Made by a program: the position numbers and the translations under genes. The notes below the pieces were generated by a model. The model made no database searches and was not told where the DNA came from. It saw nothing but the letters and a program-made list of their open reading frames with translations. This document shows, one piece after another, positions 33,389-42,309 of a stretch of DNA of 64,000 bases (the first letter of the stretch is position 1; each line of letters opens with the position of its first letter). The DNA is taken from contig JAIUOA010000002.1 of assembly GCA_020161295.1 (NCBI GenBank), forward strand, positions 124,001 through 188,000, written 5' to 3'. This DNA comes from Bacillota bacterium. GTDB taxonomy: Bacteria; Bacillota; Clostridia; Peptostreptococcales; Acidaminobacteraceae.

Positions 33389-33873
33389 ATTCCCTCCGTT
33401 ATTTTTCTTTCGATAGCGCCTTTTATGATTTCAGCAGCTTCAGTGGGATGATTTGTGGTTGGATTCATCCATAAGACGAGCAACCTTTGGCCTTCTATAT
33501 CGACGGTGATGGTACCTGGGGTCAACGTAATGGCATTTGATAACATGACCAGTGACAGGTTGTCCTCGAGATCCGTGGTGATTTCCATAAAAGTAGGGGA
33601 TGCTTGCCCTTTTATCAAAAGTGGAATCATGGATAGCCCAGATTTATATATTTCTTTTAATAGAAAGAAAGAGAAATTTAGTATCCGAAATAAATTGAAA
33701 GGGTATAGCTCATAAAAGGTTCCATGCAACATATAGCGCTCAATTAGGGTGATGGATAATGAAGCGATCAGCAGACCTGTGACTATGGTGAAAATATGGC
33801 TATTTTCCATGAAGATGACCCAAAGAAGGGTATAGATCAATATCAGTTGTAGATAGTAGGCTATTCTTTTCAT
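33385..33873 (-). CDS. mnhE: Mrp antiporter subunit E
   Basis: The 162-residue protein has two N-terminal membrane helices and the MnhE C-terminal domain (LSNAITLTPGTITVDI and the acidic TTDLEDN). It is the first gene of the cluster. ATG 33873 follows GGAGG. The upstream region has a TATGATAAT but no confident -35. Confidence 0.92.
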   Translation of the reverse strand: MKRIAYYLQLILIYTLLWVIFMENSHIFTIVTGLLIASLSITLIERYMLHGTFYELYPFNLFRILNFSFFLLKEIYKSGLSMIPLLIKGQASPTFMEITTDLEDNLSLVMLSNAITLTPGTITVDIEGQRLLVLWMNPTTNHPTEAAEIIKGAIERKITEGI

Positions 33874-33945
33874 CCCATTACCTCCTGAGTCTTCTGAAAT
33901 CATAAATTTTAATTATCATACCCGGTTGGTTAATAGGGTAATCAA

Positions 33946-33981
33946 AAAAACCCTTTTGTTGTACAAACAAAAGGGGTTTTC
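33946..33981. terminator. Terminator of the M42 peptidase transcript
   Basis: AACCCTTTTGTT and AAACAAAAGGGGTT pair around GTAC with A and T runs outside. On the minus strand it follows the M42 gene, and so precedes mnhE. Confidence 0.75.
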
Positions 33982-34000
33982 TTCAATATTGGAGGGGTGA

Positions 34001-35032
34001 TTATTTAGAGATCAAATAATGATAAAGCAGTTTCATGGTGTTTTCAAGCGCACTAAAATGAGTCCGTTCCATACCGTGAGACGCATGCACACCTGGACCA
34101 ATCAATGCCCCCTTGATGTTATGGCCAGCTTTAAGTGCTGCACTTACATCGGAACCATAGAAAGGGTAGATGTCGACGGCATAATTGAGTTCATTCGCTT
34201 TTGCCAATGTCATGAGCTTGGAAGTGAATTCATAATCGTAAGGGCCACTGGAATCTTTCGCACAGATGGAAACATCATATTCTGTACAACTCAAATCTTC
34301 ACCGATGCAGCCCATATCGACGGCGAGCATTTCGTCGATTCCTTCAGGAAGATGCGAAGCACCATGTCCAACTTCTTCGTAGGTGGAAATAATAACCTTC
34401 GTCGTATAAGCCGGTTTGATTTCATTTTGGGTCATGTAATCTAAAACCCCAAAAATACAAGCGACTGAAGCTTTATCATCTAAGAATCTGGATTTGATGA
34501 ATCCATTTACAATCGTCGTTTTCGGATCGATGCAAATAAAGTCGCCTGGCTGGATTCCCAATGCCAGCACGTCGTCTTTACAGCGAACTTCCATATCTAA
34601 CCTGACTTCCATGTTATCAGGTGTCCTGCTTTGTGTACTGTTGTCTTTATGAACATGCATAGAAGCAGCCGTGCTTAAGAATGTTCCTGGATAAACTTTG
34701 CCATCTCGTGTATGCACGGTACAATATTCACTGTCTAAAGTGGGAACGATGGGACCGCCCACTAATGAGAAGCGAAGTGTGCCAGAAGATGATATGCTGC
34801 GTACCATGGCACCTAACGTGTCCACGTGGGCTGAAAGTGCGATGGTTTTATCACGATTTTGCCCTTCTAGCGTCAGAATCCCGTTACCCTTTTTAGTGGT
34901 TTCAAATGGAATGCCCAGCGGTAATGCGTGTGTCTCAATGACCTTCATAACATCCTTGCTATAACCGCTTGGACTCGGTGTTTCTAAAATTTGTTTAAGA
35001 AAATTCCAAAAATAATCCTTATTGACTTCCAT
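34001..35032 (-). CDS. M42 family metallo-aminopeptidase
   Basis: The 343-residue protein has the dinuclear metal and catalytic residues of M42 peptidases: SAHVDTLG, SRFLDDKAS, the catalytic Glu pair in STYEEVGHGAS, VDMGC and the C-terminal HASHGMERTH. M42 enzymes form large tetrahedral dodecamers that trim peptides in the cytoplasm. ATG 35032 follows GAGAGGA by about six bases; the upstream start would add nine unneeded residues. Confidence 0.92.
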   Translation of the reverse strand: MEVNKDYFWNFLKQILETPSPSGYSKDVMKVIETHALPLGIPFETTKKGNGILTLEGQNRDKTIALSAHVDTLGAMVRSISSSGTLRFSLVGGPIVPTLDSEYCTVHTRDGKVYPGTFLSTAASMHVHKDNSTQSRTPDNMEVRLDMEVRCKDDVLALGIQPGDFICIDPKTTIVNGFIKSRFLDDKASVACIFGVLDYMTQNEIKPAYTTKVIISTYEEVGHGASHLPEGIDEMLAVDMGCIGEDLSCTEYDVSICAKDSSGPYDYEFTSKLMTLAKANELNYAVDIYPFYGSDVSAALKAGHNIKGALIGPGVHASHGMERTHFSALENTMKLLYHYLISK

Positions 35033-35082
35033 GATGATGTCCTCTCTCTTTACTTTCATTTTTTCTTATCACATTCTAGTTT

Positions 35083-35688
35083 TTATTTTCGAGCTTCCAA
35101 AATTTCATCGATTGCTGTAAAGATATTATCTAGGCTTTCCTGAGTCAACATACCAGGAAATGAATAGAAGTATTCCATATCTGTGCCGATAAACATGGAA
35201 GTTGGAAAACCAGTTACGCCAAACATGCTTGCCAATGTGCCTTCTTCATCTAAAAAAACATCAAAGGTATAACCGTTTTCATCGATGTAATCCTGAACCG
35301 TCTTCGCATCCTCTCCGACGCTAACAGCGATGACGACCACATCATCACGCTTGCTTAATTCCTCTAATAGAGGCATCTCCTGTTTACAATACGTACACCA
35401 AGTCGCCCAAAAATTCAAAACGATCATTTTGCCCTCGAATGCATGTAAACTGGTGACAGAACCATCAAGAGACTTCAACTCAAAGTCCTCAATATAATAA
35501 GGCTCGTAGGCTTCTGTGGTTTCTGTATTTGCAGCAGTGGTGGCTTCTGTGCTTTGGACTGCTTCTGTGGTCGTTGCGGGTTCGGTGCTCACTTCATTAG
35601 TTGAGACTGCTGTGTTACATGCTGTGGTTATGATTAATAATGATAGCAGAAAGACCATAAGACCGACGCGTTTAGTAAATGATTTCAT
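35083..35688 (-). CDS. TlpA/ResA-like thioredoxin lipoprotein
   Basis: The 201-residue protein has a lipobox (TTAC, Cys24), a Thr/Glu-rich linker and a thioredoxin-fold AhpC/TSA-type domain with the redox motif WCTYC in FWATWCTYCKQEMP. It should sit outside the membrane and reduce or exchange disulfides, receiving electrons from the CcdA-like protein encoded 14 bases upstream. Confidence 0.92.
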   Translation of the reverse strand: MKSFTKRVGLMVFLLSLLIITTACNTAVSTNEVSTEPATTTEAVQSTEATTAANTETTEAYEPYYIEDFELKSLDGSVTSLHAFEGKMIVLNFWATWCTYCKQEMPLLEELSKRDDVVVIAVSVGEDAKTVQDYIDENGYTFDVFLDEEGTLASMFGVTGFPTSMFIGTDMEYFYSFPGMLTQESLDNIFTAIDEILEARK

Positions 35689-35702
35689 ATTTTAATTACT
35701 CC

Positions 35703-36410
35703 TTAATTCGTTAATTGTAAGAGCCAGTTTGCAATAAGTGTCATTTTATCAAAATAGATCAGGCAGCCCACCAGTACTAGGAACACACCAGCAATGCGAT
35801 TAAGCTGCTTAGAATACTTGGCAAGCTTTGTCACTTTTTCGTCGAAAAACCCTAAAAAGACAGAGGTTAGCAGGAAGGGGACAGCCATGCCCATGGAGTA
35901 AACAAATAACATTCTCACCCCTTCGGCCACATTGCGACTAAGTGCTGCGGTGGATGCCAGGATAGCACCCAGAATTGGTCCGAAGCAGGGCGTCCATCCG
36001 AACGCGAAGGCCATGCCTATGGTAATGGCAGTTATAAAAGTCATCTTAGTCTGACCTTTGGCTTTTCGGTAGTCCTTTGTTAAAAATGAAAATTTAATGA
36101 TTCCTGCCATGTATAATCCGAAGAAAATAATGACCACGCCACTGATTTTTGATAATAAAGCTTTATTTTGAGCAAATAACTTTCCGATGAAACTTGCGGA
36201 AACGCCGAGAATCATGAATACGAGCGTAAAACCGATGATAAACCCTAAGGTCTGTACAACGGCTTTCTTTCGCTTCTTTGAAACGTCATCTGTGTCAAAG
36301 CTTCCCGTCAAATACATGATATAAGCGGGTACCAGCGGGAGCAGGCATGGCGAAAAGAATGAAAGAACGCCAGCAGTAAAAGCGGTCCAATAATTTACTT
36401 GTAGCAACAT
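35703..36410 (-). CDS. ccdA: CcdA-type thiol-disulfide transporter
   Basis: The 235-residue protein has six membrane helices and two conserved Cys sites, SPCLLPLVPAY and GWTPCFGPIL. These carry reducing equivalents from cytoplasmic thioredoxin across the membrane. It is the first gene of a two-gene operon with the TlpA-like lipoprotein. No cytochrome c genes are near, so a general thiol-repair role is more likely than cytochrome maturation. Confidence 0.93.
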   Translation of the reverse strand: MLLQVNYWTAFTAGVLSFFSPCLLPLVPAYIMYLTGSFDTDDVSKKRKKAVVQTLGFIIGFTLVFMILGVSASFIGKLFAQNKALLSKISGVVIIFFGLYMAGIIKFSFLTKDYRKAKGQTKMTFITAITIGMAFAFGWTPCFGPILGAILASTAALSRNVAEGVRMLFVYSMGMAVPFLLTSVFLGFFDEKVTKLAKYSKQLNRIAGVFLVLVGCLIYFDKMTLIANWLLQLTN

Positions 36411-36563
36411 AGCACACCTCTATTATAAAATAATTGTCTTTTTAATTATACCCCATAGGGAGGGGGTTGTAAAACACGAAAACTAAAGTAAAGTATGGAA
36501 ATTTCGAGACAAATCAAGTAAAATAGTACTAGTCAATGTTTATGGGAATAAGGGGGATTACAG

Positions 36564-36731
36564 GTGGGCGATTATAAACTTACGAGAAAAGGAATCATTT
36601 GGATCGCAATCGGCGCGATACTGGCGATGACGTCGTTAATAAAAGGTTCAATTTACTTGGCTGTATTTAGTTTTGTTTTTTTCTCGTTACTTTTAGCCAT
36701 TACCCTTTATGAGGTTTTCTTAAACCGTTAA
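36564..36731 (+). CDS. Small membrane protein, 55 residues
   Basis: A GTG-initiated ORF with AGGGGG upstream encodes 55 residues: a short basic N-terminus (DYKLTRKG) and two hydrophobic helices separated by SLIKGS. A terminator follows 13 bases after the stop. I do not recognise the family. The ribosome site, tidy terminator and hydrophobic design support it as real. Confidence 0.6.
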   Translation: MGDYKLTRKGIIWIAIGAILAMTSLIKGSIYLAVFSFVFFSLLLAITLYEVFLNR

Positions 36732-36744
36732 AAAAGAGGATCGT

Positions 36745-36768
36745 AAGCGCATCGTTAGCGCTTTTTTT
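36745..36768 (+). terminator. Terminator of the small membrane protein gene
   Basis: AAGCGC pairs with GCGCTT around a seven-base loop, followed by a T run. Confidence 0.75.
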
Positions 36769-36772
36769 AGTT

Positions 36773-36896
36773 AAAAAAAAAATACTAGAGATGGCACTCT
36801 AGTATAAGGAATGACAGGAACAACTAATTAATGGACATGTATCATAGGGATTTTCAGAGGGAGGTACACGCCTTTAAATAATTGCCTTCCATTAAT
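36773..36896 (-). ncRNA. Candidate small regulatory RNA with C-rich loops
   Basis: In the 280-base gene-free gap the minus strand shows a complete transcription unit of about 125 bases. TTGAAA (36930-36925), 18 bases, TAAAAT (36906-36901) form the promoter. A long-range stem is possible between TAATTAATGGA and TCCATTAATTA (36825-36835 with 36888-36898). The exposed region contains CCTCCCTC and ATCCCTA, and the terminator ATACTAGAG/CTCTAGTAT is followed by ten T. C-rich loops complementary to GGAGG ribosome sites are typical of Firmicute trans-acting small RNAs. I know no family match. Confidence 0.6.
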
Positions 36897-37012
36897 TACA
36901 ATTTTATCATAACCCGCTCGACTATTTCAACAGGTTTCCATATTTTTGTGAATATTAAAGACCACGGGGTATAAACCTCATACTATGATTTTACTGAAAG
37001 GGACTCGATTCC

Positions 37013-38185
37013 ATGAATAAAGCCATTATCATCTCAAAAGATAGTGAATATATCCGAAAAGTTGAACAGCGCATTTCTGCGCATCGGTTCAAGATATTAG
37101 GTGCACCCGATTTTGAGAGTGCTCAGGGAGTGCTCGACCGAGAAAACTTTGACATCGCCATCGTCGATGCGGAGACGGATGAACTCGAAAAATCTATCCT
37201 TTTACTATTGAAAACCAATTATCCGAACACGATTCGATTGAGCGTGACAGAAGTTCAATCGAATATTGAACACTACTTGCCCAAAAAACTGAATCACACA
37301 CAAATTCAATGCAGCAAGAGCATCTCCATCGATGAGCTCTTTGTGTTGATTGAAAAAGTGTTAGAAATTGAGGCAAAAGTGAAGGATAAGAATTTGGTCA
37401 ACCTCATGTCCACGTTGCGACACCTACCGACAGTTCCTCAAGTTTATTTTGAAATGACCAACATGATTATGGGAGATGCGTCTGTGGACGACATCGCAAG
37501 GAAACTTGAAGACGATCCTGCCATTACCTCCAATATCTTAAAACTCGCCAATACGGCATTTTATAATGCAAAGACGGGCTCCATTCGTCAGGCAATTATG
37601 TACATCGGACTCATTAATGTAAAAAATATCATACTGACCAGCGCGGTTTTCGGCAATGACGGTTTAGACCCTAGAGCGCGTGAAATCCATTGGGAACACG
37701 TGAAAATTACGAATAAGATCCTCGGCATGTTTTATCAGGAGATTCTCGGCAAGAAGCTCAACAACAATATTTCTTCAGTTGGCTTACTGCACGATATCGG
37801 TAGCATCGTTCTCATGAGCAACTATCCTACCGAGTTCGACCAAATCATCAAGCGAGTTAGAGCGGATAAGACCTTAAAATTCCATGACCTCGAGGCCGAA
37901 ATGATTGGCTTTAGTCACGAGCAGTTGGGGGGATATCTACTGGATTTGTGGGGCTTACCTTTCCCGATTATAGAAGCCGCACTGTGCCACCATGATCCGA
38001 TGAACCCGCAAATCGTGAATCAAGAATTGGTTAAAGCGGTTCATATCGCAAATCATTATGCATGGAAAGCCATGAATTATGTGAAGTACGATAATTATCT
38101 CAACCGCGACGTGTTCGAATCGCTGGGTATAACTGAAATTCAATTCAACCACTTTTTTGAAACGAAGGTTAAAAAGTTCGTTTAA
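37013..38185 (+). CDS. HDOD-domain protein with receiver-like N-terminus
   Basis: The 390-residue protein has an N-terminal CheY-like domain (1-118; IAIVDAETDE carries a possible phospho-acceptor Asp, but the acidic pair is weak) and a C-terminal HDOD domain (about 130-330; LPTVPQVYFEM, ITSNILKLANTAFYN, SVGLLHDIGSIVL). HDOD domains are HD-related but mostly lack hydrolase activity and act as signalling modules. It may link phospho-signals or c-di-GMP networks to output; no partner kinase is adjacent. Confidence 0.88.
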   Translation: MNKAIIISKDSEYIRKVEQRISAHRFKILGAPDFESAQGVLDRENFDIAIVDAETDELEKSILLLLKTNYPNTIRLSVTEVQSNIEHYLPKKLNHTQIQCSKSISIDELFVLIEKVLEIEAKVKDKNLVNLMSTLRHLPTVPQVYFEMTNMIMGDASVDDIARKLEDDPAITSNILKLANTAFYNAKTGSIRQAIMYIGLINVKNIILTSAVFGNDGLDPRAREIHWEHVKITNKILGMFYQEILGKKLNNNISSVGLLHDIGSIVLMSNYPTEFDQIIKRVRADKTLKFHDLEAEMIGFSHEQLGGYLLDLWGLPFPIIEAALCHHDPMNPQIVNQELVKAVHIANHYAWKAMNYVKYDNYLNRDVFESLGITEIQFNHFFETKVKKFV

Positions 38186-38224
38186 TGGTGGTGTTCTTAC
38201 CATAAATTTGATAAACTAAATTTT

Positions 38225-38252
38225 AGGTGACCTTTACACAGGGCACCTTTAT
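38225..38252 (+). terminator. Weak hairpin after the HDOD gene
   Basis: AGGTGACC and GGGCACCT can pair around TTTACACA, followed by TTTATG. The weak T run leaves terminator activity doubtful. Confidence 0.4.
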
Positions 38253-38270
38253 GATGAAGGGAGTATTCAT

Positions 38271-39014
38271 ATGTCTATTAAAGTGTTGGCGAAAGTCAAT
38301 AACCGTGAAATCACAGATCAGGATTTAAACCAATTTTTTCAAACTTTAGGTCAACAGGTACAGGGCCAATTCCAAGGCGAGCAAGGCATGGCGAGATTAC
38401 TCGATGAGTTGATTTACCAAGAATTGTTCTATGCAGAGGCAGTAGACACAAAGCTTGAAGAAACGGAATCCTTTAAATTAGAGCTTGAGAAGATGAAGGA
38501 AAGCTTACTGAAGCAATACAACATCAAAAACCTCGTAGAAAGTGTCACTGTAGAAAATGATGAAATCAAGCATTTCTATGAACAAAATGGCCATTATTTC
38601 GAGGGACAAGCTGAAGTCCAGGCGTCACACATCCTTGTGGACACCGAAGAGCAAGCAACTGATATTTTAGCAGAGATCAATGGCGGCTTATCTTTTGCGG
38701 ATGCTGCGATGAAACACAGTAAATGTCCATCAAACCAACAAGGTGGCGATTTGGGTTCGTTTAGCAGAGGTCAGATGGTGCCTGAATTTGAGGAAGCAGT
38801 ATTTGCCATGGCAGTGAATGAGATTTCTTCTCCCGTTAAAACACAGTTCGGTTATCACCTGATCCTCAAAACGGATGAGAAGGCGGCTGAGAAGCAACCA
38901 CTTGAAGCGGTAAGCGCACAAATCGGACACCAATTGTTGATCCAAAAGCAAAATGCAGCTTATATCAGCAAAGTGGATGCCCTTAAGCAACAATACAAAA
39001 TCGAGAAATTCTAG
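38271..39014 (+). CDS. PpiC-type peptidyl-prolyl isomerase (cytoplasmic)
   Basis: The 247-residue protein has a SurA/PrsA-like N-terminal helical region and a parvulin domain (about 110-205) with ASHILVDTEEQA, GGDLGSFSRGQMVPEFE and FGYHLILK. It lacks the signal peptide and lipobox of PrsA, so it should work as a cytoplasmic folding helper. A terminator separates it from the next gene. Confidence 0.92.
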   Translation: MSIKVLAKVNNREITDQDLNQFFQTLGQQVQGQFQGEQGMARLLDELIYQELFYAEAVDTKLEETESFKLELEKMKESLLKQYNIKNLVESVTVENDEIKHFYEQNGHYFEGQAEVQASHILVDTEEQATDILAEINGGLSFADAAMKHSKCPSNQQGGDLGSFSRGQMVPEFEEAVFAMAVNEISSPVKTQFGYHLILKTDEKAAEKQPLEAVSAQIGHQLLIQKQNAAYISKVDALKQQYKIEKF

Positions 39015-39028
39015 TTTGAGACGCATCG

Positions 39029-39069
39029 GCTCAGCCTTTTGCAATATTGCGAATCGGCTGAGCTTTTTT
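39029..39069 (+). terminator. Terminator of the ppiC gene
   Basis: GCTCAGCC pairs with GGCTGAGC, with an inner GCAAT/ATTGC stem, followed by six T. Confidence 0.85.
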
Positions 39070-39087
39070 ATACCTATGGAGGACCAC

Positions 39088-40533
39088 ATGAATCGCAAAT
39101 TGAAATGGGCGATAATCGCTTTTGTAGCATTCTTCGCTATTGGAGGTGTCACCTTTTTACTCGATCATAAGGATGACGCTTCTAGCGAATTGGAAAGTCA
39201 AATCGCGTCAGAGGCGTTAAGCACTACCGCCCTCGAATCGACTCAAGCTGTTGAGAATCTCCCTTCAGCCACGGTGCTTTCATTACGAGAAAGAATGGAG
39301 CAACTGACCTCGGTAGCCTTCGATGGCCGTTATCCTGGTACGGAAGGTGGGCGACTGACTGAAGCATATCTCGTATCTGAAATGCGTCAAATTGGCCTAG
39401 AGTCCCCTTCATTTGCAGAAAACTATTTGATGGATTTTGAGCTTATTCTTCCGGTTCATAAGCACCTTTCCACACTCGTCCTTGAAACCGGAGAAGCAAA
39501 GCTTGTATTTGAGTATGGGGAAGACTTCGTTCCGTTTGTGACACGGGATTTTGCGGTGGCAGAGGGGGCTTTTTCAGGGAAGGTTTCTGTTATCGATGAC
39601 CCTTTCAAGCTGGTAGATTTCGACTATTACGGGCACCCTGAGATCGTCCTTTATAAGGAATCCGCATTTTCCGGTATCGGCTATGAATCCCTTTTTGCAC
39701 AGATATTAGAAGCGCCAAATCGGCCTAAAGTTATCCTATATGAGTCAGCTCAGCAGAATTCAGGTCATTTCGTGCTTTCGCCTTACTCACGTCGTTCGGG
39801 TGTCAATGATAATGAGGGAGGCCTTTTCATCTATAAGGTTTCACCAGAAGCATTTGCCATGATCGCTGCAAATCCAAAGGCTCAACTATCCGGAACTGTA
39901 GATGCCGTCATGGAGACCATAATCGCAAATAATGTCGTGGGCATGATCGATGGCAGTGGCGATGAAGGCGTGATCATTACAGCACATTTCGACCATCTAG
40001 GAAACAATCTCGATGGAACCTATAACCCCGGTGCTCTGGACAATGCCTCTGGCGTTGCTACGATGCTAGCTGTCGCGGAGCAGCTGGTGACGAACCCGAA
40101 TCCAGAATTCGATTATTACTTCATCGCCTTTAATGGTGAGGAAGAGGGACTTTTTGGATCAGGAGCGTTTGCCGCCGAAGGCGTATTATCGCCTGCGCAG
40201 TTCCATATGATCAATCTTGATATGGTGGGAGCGTCAGGAGATGTCAAATTGGAAATCGCATCCACATCAGAGCAGTCGTTACCCTATCAAGACTTAGTTA
40301 TCGCTGAAGCCTTAGAAGCTGGTCTCGACGTAATAAAAACCGACAAGGGAAGCAGTGATCATGTGCCGATGGAGGCTACAGGCTTTAAAGCGGTGAGTTT
40401 AACAGAGCTGGATAAGCGCTACTATCACACGCCGAAAGATGTTACGGATGACGCAGTCAACCTAGAAAAGATGGAGAAAGTCGTGACATTTGTACTCGGT
40501 TTTCTTCTAGAAAGGCTGAGCACATTGCCATAG
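39088..40533 (+). CDS. Membrane-anchored M28 peptidase
   Basis: The 481-residue protein has an N-terminal signal anchor (7-26), a spacer, a PA-like region and a C-terminal M28 zinc peptidase domain. Its ligands are in ITAHFDHLG, ALDNASG, the catalytic Glu-Glu of NGEEEGLFGSG, NLDMVG and SDHVPME. It should face outward and release amino acids from peptides. ATG 39088 follows GGAGG; the longer frame runs into the previous gene and its terminator. Confidence 0.9.
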   Translation: MNRKLKWAIIAFVAFFAIGGVTFLLDHKDDASSELESQIASEALSTTALESTQAVENLPSATVLSLRERMEQLTSVAFDGRYPGTEGGRLTEAYLVSEMRQIGLESPSFAENYLMDFELILPVHKHLSTLVLETGEAKLVFEYGEDFVPFVTRDFAVAEGAFSGKVSVIDDPFKLVDFDYYGHPEIVLYKESAFSGIGYESLFAQILEAPNRPKVILYESAQQNSGHFVLSPYSRRSGVNDNEGGLFIYKVSPEAFAMIAANPKAQLSGTVDAVMETIIANNVVGMIDGSGDEGVIITAHFDHLGNNLDGTYNPGALDNASGVATMLAVAEQLVTNPNPEFDYYFIAFNGEEEGLFGSGAFAAEGVLSPAQFHMINLDMVGASGDVKLEIASTSEQSLPYQDLVIAEALEAGLDVIKTDKGSSDHVPMEATGFKAVSLTELDKRYYHTPKDVTDDAVNLEKMEKVVTFVLGFLLERLSTLP

Positions 40534-40586
40534 AGGTGTTTGTCGCCTATAATGAAGTTAGGACAAATTCAAAGGAGTAACCATAC

Positions 40587-41543
40587 GTGTTAATAAAGAC
40601 GTTTAAAGTTGGAGAAGAAATCACGGGTTATTATCTCGTGAAAGCAAAGAATATAAAAACCTCAAGTGCGAATAAACCCTACATCGATTTCACCCTTCAA
40701 GACATTTCTGGTGAAGTAAACGCTAAGCTTTGGGATGCTAAAGGAGATGTTGAAACACAATACAATCCTGGTGAAATCGTCAAGGTCATGGGAAGCGTCA
40801 CTCAATGGCAGCAGTCGGTTCAGCTAAAGATCATAAAAATCAGGACCCTCAACGAAGAGGATGAGGTGGACTATAGCCAGTTTATTCCCACTGCCCCTAT
40901 CGAAGCGCAAAACATGTTCGATGAGATCATGGGATTTGTGGCTGAGATTCAAAATGATGATATTCGAAAGCTGGTAGAGGCTCTAATCGAGATTTATGAA
41001 CGTCAACTAATGTACTATCCTGCAGCAAAATCCAATCACCATGCCATTAAATCAGGCTTGCTGTACCATATCCTTCGTATGCTACGATCAGCCAAGGCAT
41101 TGGGGAGTGTTTATAAAAACCTCAACATGGATTTGGTGTATGCGGGTGTCATCCTGCACGATATCGAAAAAATCAACGAAATGGATGCCTCTGAAGTAGG
41201 CGTCGTGGAGGGCTATACAAAAGAAGGACAGCTACTCGGCCATATTATCATGGGCATCAAACGCATTGATCAAGTGTCGGAGAGATTGGGAATCGATCCA
41301 GAAATTTCACTGTTGGTGCAGCACATGATATTGACACATCATTATGAGCCTGATTTTGGAAGTCCTAAAAAACCACTGATTCCAGAAGGCGAGTTACTTC
41401 ATTATTTGGACATGATCGATGCGAGAATGTACGACATGAATAAAGCATTAAAGGAAGTTGAAACTGAGCAATTTACTGAACCCGTCTTTGTACTGGACAG
41501 GCGTAAGCTCTACAAATCAAAGTTTGGGGTTTCTGAGGAATAA
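40587..41543 (+). CDS. yhaM: YhaM-like 3'-5' exoribonuclease
   Basis: The 318-residue protein has an N-terminal OB-fold (about 1-95; FTLQDISGEVNAKLWD) and a C-terminal HD domain with SNHHAIKSGLLYHI and VILHDIEKI. This is the layout of YhaM/Cbf1, a Mn2+-dependent 3'-5' exonuclease of Firmicutes that acts on short RNA and DNA. GTG 40587 has AAAGGAG nine bases upstream. A terminator follows. Confidence 0.92.
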   Translation: MLIKTFKVGEEITGYYLVKAKNIKTSSANKPYIDFTLQDISGEVNAKLWDAKGDVETQYNPGEIVKVMGSVTQWQQSVQLKIIKIRTLNEEDEVDYSQFIPTAPIEAQNMFDEIMGFVAEIQNDDIRKLVEALIEIYERQLMYYPAAKSNHHAIKSGLLYHILRMLRSAKALGSVYKNLNMDLVYAGVILHDIEKINEMDASEVGVVEGYTKEGQLLGHIIMGIKRIDQVSERLGIDPEISLLVQHMILTHHYEPDFGSPKKPLIPEGELLHYLDMIDARMYDMNKALKEVETEQFTEPVFVLDRRKLYKSKFGVSEE

Positions 41544-41568
41544 AGCACGATTGAAAACATAAAAAAAT

Positions 41569-41614
41569 GAGGCATTGCCGATCTAATTTCTTAGATATGC
41601 GATGCCTCTTTTTT
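41569..41614 (+). terminator. Terminator after yhaM
   Basis: GAGGCAT...GATCTAA pairs with TTAGAT...ATGCCTC around TTTC, with a short internal mismatch, then a T run. It may also stop the convergent SEC-C gene. Confidence 0.85.
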
Positions 41615-41633
41615 GTGTGATGGTGATTCTTGG

Positions 41634-42158
41634 TTATGGTGCTTCTTTGTCGATGCAGCATTTTTTGTATTTCTTACCGCTGCCACAAGGACATGGATCA
41701 TTTCTACCGATGCGATTTTCAATTCTCACGGTAACGGAATCCACATAGTTCTTTTTAATTTCTTTCATTTGCTCTTTCGTAAGAATTTCGTTCCAAGCTG
41801 GGATGTTGTAAAGCCATTCCGCTTTTGCTTTATGCATGTTAAGATAAAGCTTTTCGAAATCGATGGTTACATCGAGCGTGGATTCTTCTGTCATTTCATC
41901 AAGTGAGATTTCTTCTAATAAGCTGGTATGAATACCGTCGATAAAGCCCACAGAGAGTACGGGATCGAGTTCATATTTTTCGCCAAACTGCTTAAGAGTT
42001 CCAGTAATTTTGTCATTACCACTTTCAATTTTTTGTGAAAGCAGGTCTTCGTAAATCCCTTTTTCGTGTGCAAGATAAGCATCCCAAAACTCTTGTTGCT
42101 GTTCTTGTGTTAATCCTTTGCCTTCAAGAATTCCGTTCCATTGTTCAAATAACGTCAT
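41634..42158 (-). CDS. SEC-C motif protein
   Basis: The 174-residue protein ends in a zinc-binding SEC-C motif ([19 protein letters not shown]), as found at the C-terminus of SecA. The helical N-terminal part of about 145 residues has no motif I recognise. Stand-alone SEC-C proteins are common and may bind ribosomes or SecB-like partners; the role is unknown. Confidence 0.85.
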   Translation of the reverse strand: MTLFEQWNGILEGKGLTQEQQQEFWDAYLAHEKGIYEDLLSQKIESGNDKITGTLKQFGEKYELDPVLSVGFIDGIHTSLLEEISLDEMTEESTLDVTIDFEKLYLNMHKAKAEWLYNIPAWNEILTKEQMKEIKKNYVDSVTVRIENRIGRNDPCPCGSGKKYKKCCIDKEAP

Positions 42159-42309
42159 GATGGCCTCCTATCAAAATTCAAAAATAAGTCTATCATACTC
42201 ACATTAAGGTTTCAACTCTAATATTTTTTTGTTATAATCGTAGAGTATTGGATATAGAGTAGTGTAATGGATTACCATGGCAGGCAATTTTGAAAGGAGA
42301 CTTCCGGTA

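Noticed and set aside
36781..36900. Small RNA on the plus strand in the same gap
   Set aside because: The hairpin at 36782-36805 has a T run only on the minus strand, and the promoter is also on that strand.
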